A stretch of 64,000 nucleotides of DNA from Nostocoides sp. HKS02 (GTDB lineage Bacteria > Actinomycetota > Actinomycetes > Actinomycetales > Dermatophilaceae), in NCBI RefSeq assembly GCF_009707485.1, contig NZ_CP046121.1:496001-560000 (forward strand), in the 5' to 3' direction. This document shows, piece by piece, positions 38,119 to 47,307 of the stretch. A program made the position numbers and the translations under genes. The number at the start of each line of letters is the position of its first letter. The stretch's first letter is position 1. The notes under the pieces are model-generated. The model was given only the letters and a program-made list of their open reading frames with translations. It did no database searches and was not told where the DNA came from.

Positions 38119-38727
38119 ATGACTGCGCGACACGACACGGCCAGGGCTGCCCTCGAGGCGGCCCTGGCCGCGACCGCGTCCGACCGAGCCGAGGCCCGGC
38201 CCGAGCGGCCCGACCGACCCGAACCGGCCGAACAGTCCGGTGAACCGAACCCCTATGACGTCGCCCGCCAGATCGCCTTGCGCCAGCTCGCGCTGTCACC
38301 GAAGAGCCGCAAGCAGCTCCTCGACAAGCTGCGCCAGCGCAACTGCCCCGACGACGTCGCCGAGGCGGTGCTCGACCGCCTCACCGAGGTCGGGCTCATC
38401 GACGACGAGGCGTTTGCCGGGATGCTCGTCCGGTCCCAGCAGGCCGGCCGCGGCCTGGCCAAGCGAGCCCTCGCGCGCGAGCTGCGCACCAAGGGCGTCG
38501 ACGACGAGACGGCGCAGGCCGCGCTGGAGGCGGTCAGCTCCGACGACGAGCGGGCCCGCGCGGAGCGGCTCGTGGCCAAGCGCCTGAAGGCTCTGCACGG
38601 GCTCGAGCCCGCTGTGCAGACCCGTCGGCTCGCCGCCATGCTGGCCCGCAAGGGGTACCCCTCCGACCTGGTGATGAGCGTGGTTCGCGAGGCCGTCGCG
38701 AACGCGCCGGAGCACCGGCGTGACTGA
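38119..38727 (+). CDS. recX: Regulatory protein RecX
   Basis: The 202-residue protein has three-helix RecX repeats: RQIALRQLALSPKSRKQLLDKL, VLDRLTEVGLIDDEAFAGML, RGLAKRALARELRTKGVDDE, and a last repeat RRLAAMLARKGYPSDLV. RecX limits RecA filament growth. An N-terminal stretch of about 45 residues is low-complexity (Ala, then Pro/Glu/Arg). The gene is six bases after recA, so it shares the SOS promoters. Confidence 0.95.
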   Translation: MTARHDTARAALEAALAATASDRAEARPERPDRPEPAEQSGEPNPYDVARQIALRQLALSPKSRKQLLDKLRQRNCPDDVAEAVLDRLTEVGLIDDEAFAGMLVRSQQAGRGLAKRALARELRTKGVDDETAQAALEAVSSDDERARAERLVAKRLKALHGLEPAVQTRRLAAMLARKGYPSDLVMSVVREAVANAPEHRRD

Positions 38728-38772
38728 GCACGGCATACCCGGCGGTGCGCAGCACGTACCCTTGTCCGTGCG

Positions 38773-40299
38773 ATGAGTACCACCACAGCCCTCGTGGCCC
38801 ACCCCACCTACGACGTCCGCACCCATGGGTGCCAGATGAACGTCCACGACTCCGAGCGGCTGGCCGGGCTGCTCGAGACGGCGGGCTACGTCGACGTCAA
38901 CAGCCTCCCGGCAGACCAGCGCCCTGAGGCTGCCGACGTGGTCGTCTTCAACACGTGTGCGGTGCGCGAGAACGCCGACAACAAGCTCTACGGCAACCTC
39001 GGTCAGCTGCGTCCGGCCAAGACCCGCAACCCCGACATGCAGATCGCCGTCGGCGGCTGCATGGCCCAGAAGGACCGCGAGACCATCGTCGCGCGTGCGC
39101 CCTGGGTCGATGTCGTGTTCGGCACCAACAACATCGGCAGCCTCCCGGCCCTGCTCGACCGGGCGCGCCACAACAAGCGCGCGGAGGTCGAGATCCTCGA
39201 GAGCCTCGAGGTGTTCCCGAGCACGCTGCCGACGCGACGTGACTCGGCCTATGCCGGCTGGGTCTCGATCTCGGTGGGGTGCAACAACACCTGCACGTTC
39301 TGCATCGTCCCGAGCCTGCGTGGTCGTGAGGCCGACCGGCGCCCTGGTGACGTCCTGGCCGAGATCCGGGCGCTCGTCGAGCAGGGGGTCGTCGAGGTGA
39401 CCCTGCTCGGACAGAACGTCAACACCTATGGCGTCGAGTTCGGCGACCGACTCGCGTTCGGCAAGCTGTTGCGGGCCTGCGGCGAGATCGACGGTCTGGA
39501 GCGGGTCCGGTTCACCAGCCCCCACCCCGCGGCATTCACCGACGACGTCATCACCGCGATGGCGCAGACCCCGAACGTCATGCCCAGCCTGCACATGCCG
39601 CTGCAGTCGGGCTCCGACAAGGTGCTCAAGGACATGCGCCGGTCCTACCGCAGTGCGAAGTTCCTCGGCATCCTCGACAAGGTCCGCGCCCAGATCCCTG
39701 ACGCGGCGATCACCACCGACATCATCGTCGGCTTCCCCGGCGAGACCGAGGCCGACTTCGCCGAGACGCTGCGCGTCGTGCGCGAGTCCCGGTTCGCGAG
39801 CGCCTTCACCTTCCAGTACTCCATCCGCCCGGGCACCCCGGCCGCGACGATGCCCGACCAGCTGCCCAAGGCGGTCGTCCAGGAGCGTTACGAGCGGCTG
39901 ATCGAGGTCCAGGAGGAGGTCTCCTGGGCGGAGAACCGCCGCCTCGAGGGGCGCGAGGTCGAGGTGCTCGTCGCCACCGGCGAGGGACGCAAGGACACCG
40001 CGACCCACCGACTCTCAGGTCGAGCCCGGGACAACCGGCTGGTGCACTTCGCCGTGCCCGAGGGCGGCGAGCGACCGCGTCCGGGTGACCTGGTCACGGT
40101 CGGGGTCACCTACGGCGCGCCTCACCACCTGGTCGCCGACGCCTCCCTCGCGGGTGGCGCGTATGCCGTGCGCCGTTCGGCCGGCGGCGATGCATGGGCG
40201 GCGCTCCAGGACGCTCCGGTCCCGGGCAAGCCCGGGGTCTCGCTGGGCATGCCCGGTGTGGGTCGGCCCGCACCCACGGCCGCGCCCACCTGCGGCTGA
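38773..40299 (+). CDS. miaB: tRNA (i6A37) methylthiotransferase
   Basis: The 508-residue radical-SAM enzyme methylthiolates i6A37 in tRNA. The N-terminal domain has [25 protein letters not shown] and VGGCMAQKD cluster cysteines. CNNTCTFC is at about residues 171-178, and a TRAM domain closes the fold. An Ala/Pro/Gly-rich tail of about 45 residues follows. TACCCT (38757-38762) lies ten bases before the ATG. miaA, which makes its substrate, is two genes downstream. Confidence 0.96.
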   Translation: MSTTTALVAHPTYDVRTHGCQMNVHDSERLAGLLETAGYVDVNSLPADQRPEAADVVVFNTCAVRENADNKLYGNLGQLRPAKTRNPDMQIAVGGCMAQKDRETIVARAPWVDVVFGTNNIGSLPALLDRARHNKRAEVEILESLEVFPSTLPTRRDSAYAGWVSISVGCNNTCTFCIVPSLRGREADRRPGDVLAEIRALVEQGVVEVTLLGQNVNTYGVEFGDRLAFGKLLRACGEIDGLERVRFTSPHPAAFTDDVITAMAQTPNVMPSLHMPLQSGSDKVLKDMRRSYRSAKFLGILDKVRAQIPDAAITTDIIVGFPGETEADFAETLRVVRESRFASAFTFQYSIRPGTPAATMPDQLPKAVVQERYERLIEVQEEVSWAENRRLEGREVEVLVATGEGRKDTATHRLSGRARDNRLVHFAVPEGGERPRPGDLVTVGVTYGAPHHLVADASLAGGAYAVRRSAGGDAWAALQDAPVPGKPGVSLGMPGVGRPAPTAAPTCG

Positions 40300-40335
40300 C
40301 GATCTGGCTGCGCGAATCTGGAAGACTGCCGACCC

Positions 40336-40950
40336 ATGACCATCCGGCCCATCGTCATCACCGGCGAGCCCGTCCTGCACCAGCGCGCCGAGCCGGTGCC
40401 GACCTTCGACGGAACGCTCGAACAGCTGGCCACCGACCTGTTCGAGACCATGGATGCCGCCCACGGCGTGGGCCTCGCCGCGCCCCAGATCGGGGTGGGC
40501 CTGCGGGTGTTCACCTGGGCGATGGACAACGACGACGGGGTGCCGGCTCGCGGCATCATCGTCAACCCGTTCGTCAGTGCGGCCAAGCCCAGCGTCGAGG
40601 AGCCGGACCCGCACGACGAGACCGAGGGCTGCTTGTCCGTGCCCGGCGAGAGCTTCCCCCTCAAGCGAGGGGAGCGAGCCACGGTCAGCGGCTTCGACCT
40701 CGCGGGCAACGAGGTCTCGTTCGAGGCGACGGGGTGGTTCGCCCGGTGCATGCAGCATGAGTACGACCACCTCAACGGCTTCCTCTACGTCGACCGGCTC
40801 AGCGACCGATGGGCCCGCAAGGCGCGCAAGGCCGTGAAGCGTCAAGGCTGGGGCGCCCCGGGGTTCAGCTGGCTGCCCGGAGTGGACCCCGACCCGTTCG
40901 GGCACGACGACGTCGAGCACCAGCACGACGAGAACCAGCACGACCTCTGA
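40336..40950 (+). CDS. def: Peptide deformylase
   Basis: The 204-residue metalloenzyme removes the formyl group from new proteins. Its three hallmark motifs are GVGLAAPQIG (about residues 44-53), EGCLSVP (about 97-103) and QHEYDH (about 137-142), which together bind the metal. The C-terminus is unusual, with a tail rich in His/Asp/Glu (HDDVEHQHDENQHDL). The ATG at 40336 is preceded by AAGACT, eight bases upstream. miaA follows after 19 bases. Confidence 0.96.
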   Translation: MTIRPIVITGEPVLHQRAEPVPTFDGTLEQLATDLFETMDAAHGVGLAAPQIGVGLRVFTWAMDNDDGVPARGIIVNPFVSAAKPSVEEPDPHDETEGCLSVPGESFPLKRGERATVSGFDLAGNEVSFEATGWFARCMQHEYDHLNGFLYVDRLSDRWARKARKAVKRQGWGAPGFSWLPGVDPDPFGHDDVEHQHDENQHDL

Positions 40951-40969
40951 CGATGACTCCACCACCGAG

Positions 40970-41905
40970 ATGACGGGCCCGCTCGTCGTCGCCGTCGTCG
41001 GGGCCACCGCGACCGGCAAGTCCGACCTTGCGCTGGACCTCGCCGAGCACCTCGGCGGTGAGGTGGTCAATGCCGACGCCAGCCAGCTGTACCGCGGCAT
41101 GGACATCGGCACGGCCAAGGTGCCACCAGCCGAGCGACGCGGCATACCGCACCACCAGCTCGACGTGCTGGGGGTGACGCAGGAGGCGAGTGTGGCTGCC
41201 TACCAGGCCGCCGCGCGGGCCGACCTCGCCGCGATCCAGGGCCGGGGGGCTCACCCCGTCCTGGTCGGTGGCTCGGGGCTCTACGTCCGGGCAGCCCTCG
41301 ACGTGCTCGACATCCCGCCGACGGATGCGGTGGTGCGCGCGCGCCTGGAGCGCGAGGCCGCCGAGGTCGGCACGGCTCGGATGCTCGAGCGGCTCACCAC
41401 CCTCGACCCGCGTGCCGCGGCGGTGATCGAGCCGCGCAACACCCGCCGGATCGTGCGGGCCCTGGAGGTCATCGAGCTCACCGGCCGGCCGTTCTCGGCC
41501 TCGATGCCGACTCGCGAGCTCGTCCAGCCGACGGTGCTGGTGGGCCTGCGCGTCGCGCGGGACGAGCTCGACCGGCGCATCGACGCCCGGGTGACGCGGA
41601 TGTGGGCCGCCGGCTTGCTCGACGAGGTGCGGGGTCTCGAGGCGAACGGTCTGCGCGAGGGACGCACCGCCGCTCGGGCGCTCGGTTATGCGCAGGCCCT
41701 GGCCCAGCTCGACGGCACGACGACCCAGGCGCAGGCCATGGAGCAGACCGCGCTGCTGACCCGCCGGTTCGCCCGGCGACAGGAGTCGTGGTTCGGTGCC
41801 GACCCCCGCATCCACTGGCTCGACGCCACGACGACCGACCACCAGCGCCTGCTCGACCATGCCCTCGCCCTGGTCGGTGCGGCCATCAGGGCCCGCCATC
41901 AGTGA
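40970..41905 (+). CDS. miaA: tRNA dimethylallyltransferase
   Basis: The 311-residue enzyme adds the dimethylallyl group to A37 of tRNAs reading U-codons. It shows the P-loop GATATGKSDLA (residues 11-21), DASQLYRGMDIGTAK and GGSGLYVRAAL, plus the RRIVRALEVIELTGRP block. Its product is the MiaB substrate. The ATG at 40970 has only a weak ribosome-binding site. The gene is 11 bases before dapF, whose -10 box overlaps the miaA stop codon. Confidence 0.96.
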   Translation: MTGPLVVAVVGATATGKSDLALDLAEHLGGEVVNADASQLYRGMDIGTAKVPPAERRGIPHHQLDVLGVTQEASVAAYQAAARADLAAIQGRGAHPVLVGGSGLYVRAALDVLDIPPTDAVVRARLEREAAEVGTARMLERLTTLDPRAAAVIEPRNTRRIVRALEVIELTGRPFSASMPTRELVQPTVLVGLRVARDELDRRIDARVTRMWAAGLLDEVRGLEANGLREGRTAARALGYAQALAQLDGTTTQAQAMEQTALLTRRFARRQESWFGADPRIHWLDATTTDHQRLLDHALALVGAAIRARHQ

Positions 41906-41909
41906 CAAT
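41904..41909 (+). promoter_or_regulatory. -10 box of dapF (leaderless)
   Basis: GACAAT ends 7 nt before the dapF ATG and overlaps the miaA stop codon; the same box precedes hemW. Confidence 0.45.
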
Positions 41910-41916
41910 GGTGTCC

Positions 41917-42792
41917 ATGGCTGACCAGACCGCCTTCACCAAGGGCCACGGCACCGAGAACGACTTCGTGCTCGTGCCGGACCTCGAGGGCGCCCAGGAG
42001 CTGACGGCCGCTCAGGTCAGCTGGCTCGCCGACCGCCGGGCCGGGGTCGGCGGTGACGGGGTGATCCGGGTCGTGCCGACCGCCGCAGCCAGCGACCCCG
42101 ACGTGCTGGCTCAGGCAACCCAGGCCCGCTGGTTCATGGACTACCGCAACGCCGACGGCAGCCTCGCGGAGATGTGCGGCAACGGCACCCGGGTGTTCGC
42201 CGCCTACCTGCGCCGCGAGGGCCTGGAGACCGCCGACGAGTTCGCCATCGCGACGCGGGCCGGGGTCAAGATCGTCCGGTTCGAGGGCCCTGACCTCATC
42301 GCGGTCAACCTCGGCCCATGGCGGCTCGCCCAGCCCGTCATCGCCGAGAGTGAGGGGTTCGACGCCCTCGTCCACCTCGACGGCCACGCGCCGCTGTCGG
42401 CGCTCAGCCTCGACCTCGGCAACCCCCACACGGTCGTCGCGCTGCCCGAGGGCATCGACCTCGACGCGCTCGACCTGCACCGCGCACCGGTCGTCAACCC
42501 CGCACCACCGCACGGCACGAACGTCGAGCTCGTGCGTCCCCTCGGCTCGGGTCACGTCCGGATGCGCGTGCACGAGCGGGGGGTCGGTGAGACGCGGTCC
42601 TGTGGCACCGGGGCGGCCGCAGCGGCGCTGGCCACCCGGTTCTGGGCCGAGGGTCGCGGTGACACCTGGATCGTCGACGTCCCCGGCGGCCGACTGCGGG
42701 TGCGCGCGCTGCCAGGGCAGGAGGTCGAGCTCGCCGGACCGGCCGTTCTCGTGGCCGACGGCAGCGTCGCCCTCGAGGTGCGATCGTCCTAA
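41917..42792 (+). CDS. dapF: Diaminopimelate epimerase
   Basis: The 291-residue enzyme converts LL- to meso-diaminopimelate for lysine and cell-wall synthesis. Its two catalytic cysteines are seen in ADGSLAEMCGNGTR (about residues 80-93) and in RSCGTGAAAAAL (about 227-238). KGHGTENDF at the N-terminus binds substrate. The ATG at 41917 was chosen over the far-upstream ATG at 41602, which lies inside miaA. The ggt gene follows 20 bases later. Confidence 0.97.
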   Translation: MADQTAFTKGHGTENDFVLVPDLEGAQELTAAQVSWLADRRAGVGGDGVIRVVPTAAASDPDVLAQATQARWFMDYRNADGSLAEMCGNGTRVFAAYLRREGLETADEFAIATRAGVKIVRFEGPDLIAVNLGPWRLAQPVIAESEGFDALVHLDGHAPLSALSLDLGNPHTVVALPEGIDLDALDLHRAPVVNPAPPHGTNVELVRPLGSGHVRMRVHERGVGETRSCGTGAAAAALATRFWAEGRGDTWIVDVPGGRLRVRALPGQEVELAGPAVLVADGSVALEVRSS

Positions 42793-42800
42793 AACGGTCA

Positions 42801-42806
42801 TAACGT
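42801..42806 (+). promoter_or_regulatory. -10 box of ggt (leaderless)
   Basis: TAACGT ends 6 nt before the ggt ATG. Confidence 0.45.
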
Positions 42807-42812
42807 CGGGGA

Positions 42813-44657
42813 ATGCGCAGACCTCGCGTCCCCCTCGTCCTCGCCGCCGGGGTAGCCGGCTCCCTCGCTGTCGGGCTGACGGTCCCCGCCTCGGCGACCG
42901 CCACAGCACGCGCGGGCACTGCAGCTCCCGGACCCAAGCCCGTCTCGAACTCCCTGCCCAAGGTCCCCGTGATGCGCGGCGGCGGCGGAGCGGTGTCGTC
43001 GGTCGACGCCGTCGCCAGCCAGGTCGGGATCGACGTGCTCAAAGCCGGGGGCAACGCCGCGGACGCCGCGGTGGCCACGGCGGCCGCGTTGGGTGTCACC
43101 GAGCCGTACTCGACCGGCATCGGCGGTGGCGGCTTCTTCGTGTTCTACGACGCCAAGACCGGGCAGGTGAAGACCATCGACGGCCGTGAGACGGCCCCGC
43201 GCACCTTCACCCAGAACGCCTTCCTCGAGCCCGACGGCACGCCCATGGCGTTCGACAAGGCCGTGAACTCCGGGCTCTCCGTCGGGGTTCCCGGCTCACC
43301 AGCCACGTGGGACCTCGCCGCCCGCACGTTCGGCACGCAGCCGTTGGGCGCCCTGCTCAAGCCCGCCGAGACCATCGCCCGACGCGGCTTCGTCGTCGAC
43401 CAGACCTTCCACGACCAGACCGCGGCGAACGCCAAGCGGTTCTCGAACTTCCCCGCGACCGCCAAGGTCTTCCTGCCGGGCGGCAGCGCCCCCGCCGTCG
43501 GTTCGGTGTTCCGCAACCCCGACATGGCGGCCGCCTACCGTGAGCTGCGCACCCACGGCGTGGCCTCGCTGTATGCCGGCCGGCTCGGCCAGGCGGTCGT
43601 CGCCGAGGCGGAGAACCCCCACACCAAACCCGGGCTGAGGGTGCCACACGGTCAGATCACCACCGCCGACCTCCGCGCGTACCGGGCCCTGCCGAAGGCA
43701 CCGGTCCACTCCCAGTACCGCGGCCTGGACGTCTACGGCATGCCCGTTCCCAGCTCCGGCGGCATCGCGGTGGCCGAGATCCTCAACCTGCTCGAGGCCA
43801 TCGACCAGCGCACCGGCACGCCGCTGAGCGCTGTGAGCAACGCCGACTACCTGCACCGCTTCAGCGAGGCATCGGCCCTTGCCTTCGCCGACCGCAACCG
43901 CTACGTCGGTGACGTGCCGGGCGTGCCGACCAGCGAGCTCGTCTCGCAGGGCTTCGCCGACGAGCGCGCCTGCCTCTTCAGCCCTGACGCGGCGCTCAAG
44001 CGGCCGGTGCCGTTCGGGAGCCCGGACGGCAGCTACAGCTCGTGCGGCCCGACGGCGACGACGTCCCGGCTGCCCAACGACGGGCAGTCGACGAGCCACC
44101 TCGTCGTCACCGACAAGTGGGGCAACGCGGTGTCCTACACGCTCACCATCGAGCAGACCGGCGGGTCGGCCATCACCGTTCCCGGATGGGGCTTCCTGCT
44201 CAACAACGAGCTGACCGACTTCGACTTCGTGCCGCTGTCGGCCGATGTGCCCGATCCCAACCTGCCCGGCCCGGGCAAGCGGCCTCGCTCGTCGATGAGC
44301 CCCACGGTGATCCTCGACCACGGCCAGCTGCGCCTGGTGGCCGGAAGCCCGGGCGGCGCCACGATCATCACCACCGTGGCCCAGGTGCTGACCGAGTACC
44401 TCGATCGGGGCATGTCGCTCGTGGACGCCATCGCCGCAGCTCGGTTGTCCTCGCGCAACGGCGTCGAGCAGGCCGAGCCCGCGCTGTTGTCCTCGCCCGA
44501 CGCGGCCGCCCTCACGGCCAAGGGCCACGTCCTGATGTCAACGCCCGAGATCGGCGCGGCCACGGCGATCAGGGTGGTCGGCCCGAACGACTTCGAGGCG
44601 GCGGCCGAGACCGTGCGTCGCGGCGGCGGGTCCGCGATGGTGGTCAACCCCCGCTAG
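42813..44657 (+). CDS. ggt: Gamma-glutamyltransferase, secreted
   Basis: The 614-residue protein starts with a Sec-type signal peptide (RRPRVPLVLAAGVAGSLAVG, cleavage probably after ASA near residue 30). It is an Ntn-hydrolase that cuts itself before a Thr, seen at STSHLVVTDKWGNAVS (about residue 428). Other family blocks are GIGGGGFFVFYD, DGRETAP, PSSGGIAVAEIL and SPGGATIITTV. It acts outside the membrane, cleaving gamma-glutamyl peptides. Its stop codon abuts the stop of the convergent methyltransferase gene with no spacer. Confidence 0.95.
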   Translation: MRRPRVPLVLAAGVAGSLAVGLTVPASATATARAGTAAPGPKPVSNSLPKVPVMRGGGGAVSSVDAVASQVGIDVLKAGGNAADAAVATAAALGVTEPYSTGIGGGGFFVFYDAKTGQVKTIDGRETAPRTFTQNAFLEPDGTPMAFDKAVNSGLSVGVPGSPATWDLAARTFGTQPLGALLKPAETIARRGFVVDQTFHDQTAANAKRFSNFPATAKVFLPGGSAPAVGSVFRNPDMAAAYRELRTHGVASLYAGRLGQAVVAEAENPHTKPGLRVPHGQITTADLRAYRALPKAPVHSQYRGLDVYGMPVPSSGGIAVAEILNLLEAIDQRTGTPLSAVSNADYLHRFSEASALAFADRNRYVGDVPGVPTSELVSQGFADERACLFSPDAALKRPVPFGSPDGSYSSCGPTATTSRLPNDGQSTSHLVVTDKWGNAVSYTLTIEQTGGSAITVPGWGFLLNNELTDFDFVPLSADVPDPNLPGPGKRPRSSMSPTVILDHGQLRLVAGSPGGATIITTVAQVLTEYLDRGMSLVDAIAAARLSSRNGVEQAEPALLSSPDAAALTAKGHVLMSTPEIGAATAIRVVGPNDFEAAAETVRRGGGSAMVVNPR

Positions 44658-45274
44658 TCACCCGCCCCGACGCACCTCGAGGACCCGGAAGCCCTTGTCC
44701 GTGGCATACCGCGACACGGCATACCGTTCGGGGTCCAGCTGCTCGGTGAGCCACGCCTGCAGCGAGTCCGAGCCGAGGTTCTTCTGCACGACGAGGTAGG
44801 CCGCGCCCCCCGGTGCGAGCCGGGGCAGCCAGGTGAGCAGGAGCTCGTGCAGCGCCGCCTTGCCCACGCGGATCGGGGGTTCGACCAGATCGCGTCGAAC
44901 GCGACGTCCTCCGGTATGCCGTCGGGCCGGCTGGCGACCACGCCGGTGAGTCCCAGCGCGGCCGCGTTCGTGCGCACGAGGTCCAGCGACCGCTCGTTGA
45001 CGTCCACGGCATACACGGTGGCCCCGGGGGAGCGCAGCGCCAGCGTGAGCGCGATCGGACCCCAGCCGCAGCCGAGGTCGAGGAGGGCCCCGGTGGGTGG
45101 CGGAGCGGGCGCCTCGCGCAGGAGGACGGCGGTGCCCTTGTCGAGGCCGTGCGGGCTGAACACCCCGCTGGCGGTGCGCACGCTGACGGTCTGGCCGGCG
45201 AGCCGGATGGTGAGGCTGCGCTGCTGGGCAGCACTCGCGGGCTCGGCGGTGAAGTAGTGCTCGTGCGTGCTCAT
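44658..45274 (-). CDS. RsmC/RlmG-type rRNA guanine N2-methyltransferase (apparent frameshift)
   Basis: The N-terminal part has the S-adenosylmethionine motif LLDLGCGWGPIAL and VYAVDVNERSLDL. The catalytic motif is broken: one base seems missing in the G5 run 44875-44879. Adding it restores SNPPIRVGKAALHELL and a natural end (FRVLEVRRGG) for about 205 residues. SNPPI is the motif IV of the RsmC/RlmG group, which methylate guanine in 16S or 23S rRNA. This is a single-domain form, as is common in Gram-positives. The ATG at 45274 lies eight bases after TACCGT. Confidence 0.88.
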
Positions 45275-45347
45275 CGGGGGTAACGGTAGACGGCTCGGCA
45301 TAAACCCGTCGCCACCCCGGTTGAAAGGATGAGATTCTTGAGGGGAT

Positions 45348-46799
45348 ATGACACTGAAGCGATCAGACATCTTTGACCTGAAGGCGACCGCGCTGGCAAC
45401 CGAGGACGAGTTCCTCGACAGCGACGGGGGCGGTTACGACGGCGACCAGTACGACCGCGAGGACCGCGCTGCCCTGCGCCGGGTCGCCGGGTTGTCCACC
45501 GAGCTCGAGGACGTCACCGAGGTCGAGTACCGCCAGCTGCGGCTCGAGCGGGTGGTCCTCGCGGCCGTCTGGACCGAGGGCACCGCCGAGGACGCCGACA
45601 ACTCGATGCGCGAGCTCGCCGCACTGGCCGAGACGGCCGGGTCCACGGTGCTCGCCGGCCTGGTCCAGCGCCGCGCCAAACCCGACACCGGCACCTACCT
45701 CGGCTCGGGCAAGGCCATCGAGCTGCGCGACATCGTCATCGCCGAAGGCGCCGACACGGTCATCTGCGACACCGAGCTGACCCCCAGCCAGCGGCGTGCG
45801 CTCGAGGACGTCGTCAAGGTCAAGGTGATCGACCGCACCGCCCTGATCCTCGACATCTTCGCCCAGCACGCGAAGTCCAAGGAGGGCAAGGCCCAGGTCG
45901 AGCTGGCCCAGCTCCAGTACCTCCTGCCGCGACTTCGCGGCTGGGGCGAGTCGATGTCCCGCCAGGCCGGTGGCCAGGCAGCCGGGGGTCAGGGCATGGG
46001 TTCGCGCGGCCCCGGTGAGACGAAGATCGAGCTCGACCGCCGCCGGATCAACACCCGCATGGCCAAGCTGCGCCGTGAGATCAAGGACATGAAGACCAGC
46101 CGCGACACCCGCCGACTGAGCCGCAAGGCCCACGAGGTGCCGAGCGTCGCGATCGCGGGCTACACCAATGCCGGCAAGTCCTCGCTGCTCAACCGGCTCA
46201 CCGGCGCCGGGGTCCTGGTCGAGAACCAGCTGTTCGCCACCCTCGACCCGACCGTGCGCCGCGCCGAGACCGAGGACGGCCGGCTCTACACCCTCGCCGA
46301 CACGGTCGGCTTCGTCCGCCAGCTGCCGACGCAGCTGGTCGAGGCCTTCCGCTCGACCCTCGAGGAGGTCGCCGACGCCGACCTGCTGCTGCACGTCGTC
46401 GACGGCTCGCACCCCGACCCCGAGGGCCAGATCAGCGCGGTCCGGGCCGTCCTGGCTGACGTCGAGGCCGCCAACGTCCGCGAGGTCATCGTCGTCAACA
46501 AGGCGGATGCCGCCGACCCCGAGGTCCTCGACCGGATCCGGCGTCACGAGAAGCACTCGATCGTCGTGTCGGCCCGCACCGGCGCCGGTCTCGACGAGCT
46601 GCGCGCGCTCATCGCCGAGGAGCTCCCGCGCCCCACGATCGACGTCGAGGTGCTGGTTCCCTACGACCGCGGCGACCTCGTCAGCCGCCTGCACGAGGAG
46701 GCCGAGGTGCTGTCCAGCGAGCACACCGGCACCGGCACCCTGCTCAAGGCTCGCGTGCACCCCGAGCTCGCCAGCGAGCTCGCGGCCTACGCCGCCTGA
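45348..46799 (+). CDS. hflX: Ribosome-associated GTPase HflX
   Basis: The 483-residue GTPase splits stalled 70S ribosomes. The N-terminal nucleotide-binding region includes GTYLGSGKAIELRD. A Gln/Gly-rich linker (GGQAAGGQGMGSRGPGETK) joins it to the G domain: G1 GYTNAGKSS, G3 DTVGFVRQLP, G4 NKAD. The N-terminal acidic segment (SDGGGYDGDQYDREDRAALRR) is typical of actinobacterial HflX. The ATG at 45348 follows GAGGGG closely. Neighbouring nrdR or lexA, usual partners in relatives, are absent. Confidence 0.96.
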   Translation: MTLKRSDIFDLKATALATEDEFLDSDGGGYDGDQYDREDRAALRRVAGLSTELEDVTEVEYRQLRLERVVLAAVWTEGTAEDADNSMRELAALAETAGSTVLAGLVQRRAKPDTGTYLGSGKAIELRDIVIAEGADTVICDTELTPSQRRALEDVVKVKVIDRTALILDIFAQHAKSKEGKAQVELAQLQYLLPRLRGWGESMSRQAGGQAAGGQGMGSRGPGETKIELDRRRINTRMAKLRREIKDMKTSRDTRRLSRKAHEVPSVAIAGYTNAGKSSLLNRLTGAGVLVENQLFATLDPTVRRAETEDGRLYTLADTVGFVRQLPTQLVEAFRSTLEEVADADLLLHVVDGSHPDPEGQISAVRAVLADVEAANVREVIVVNKADAADPEVLDRIRRHEKHSIVVSARTGAGLDELRALIAEELPRPTIDVEVLVPYDRGDLVSRLHEEAEVLSSEHTGTGTLLKARVHPELASELAAYAA

Positions 46800-46833
46800 C
46801 CCGCCTGTGCCGTCGGACCCCAGCACGCGCGCC

Positions 46834-47307
46834 ATGCAGATCCGACCGGGTGGCCTCGACACGCCCCAGGTGGCAGCACTGCTCGCCGAGCACCTCGACG
46901 ACATGTACCGGTTCTCGCCGCCGGAGAGCGTGCACGCCCTCGACCTCGACCGGCTGCGCCAGCCTGGCCTGACCTTCTGGAGCCTGTGGGATGGCGAGGC
47001 GGTGCTGGGGTGCGCGGCCCTGCGCGAGCTGGACCCGAGCCATGCCGAGCTGAAGTCGATGCGCACCGCGCCCGCTCACCGACGGCGCGGTGTCGCCGGT
47101 GCGCTGCTCGACCACGTGGTGGCTGTGGCCCGGAACCACGGCTACTCGCGACTCAGCCTCGAGACCGGCCCGACGGAGGAGTTCGCCCCGGCCCGGGCGC
47201 TGTATGCCGGGTACGGCTTCTCGCCGTGCGGACCCTTCGGCCCGTATGCCGTCGACGAGTTCAGCGTGTTCATGACCCTCGACCTCGCGGCTACGCTCGA
47301 GCCATGA
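46834..47307 (+). CDS. GNAT-family N-acetyltransferase
   Basis: The 157-residue acetyltransferase has motif A with LKSMRTAPAHRRRGVAGALL (about residues 71-90), and the later GYGFSPCGPFGPYAVDEFSVFM block that resembles YbhO/PanZ-like small-molecule acetyltransferases. Substrate unknown. The ATG at 46834 is preferred because homologues begin MQIRPG; a GTG at 46807 would add nine residues. The stop overlaps the next gene by ATGA. Confidence 0.86.
   Translation: MQIRPGGLDTPQVAALLAEHLDDMYRFSPPESVHALDLDRLRQPGLTFWSLWDGEAVLGCAALRELDPSHAELKSMRTAPAHRRRGVAGALLDHVVAVARNHGYSRLSLETGPTEEFAPARALYAGYGFSPCGPFGPYAVDEFSVFMTLDLAATLEP
47292..47297 (+). promoter_or_regulatory. -10 box of the NmrA-like gene (leaderless)
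   Basis: TACGCT, inside the preceding acetyltransferase gene, ends 6 nt before the ATG at 47304. Confidence 0.4.

Noticed and set aside
45321..45348. TTGAAA upstream of hflX as a WhiB7-type promoter
   Set aside because: The matching -10 would fall on the start codon; a ribosome-binding reading of this stretch is more plausible.
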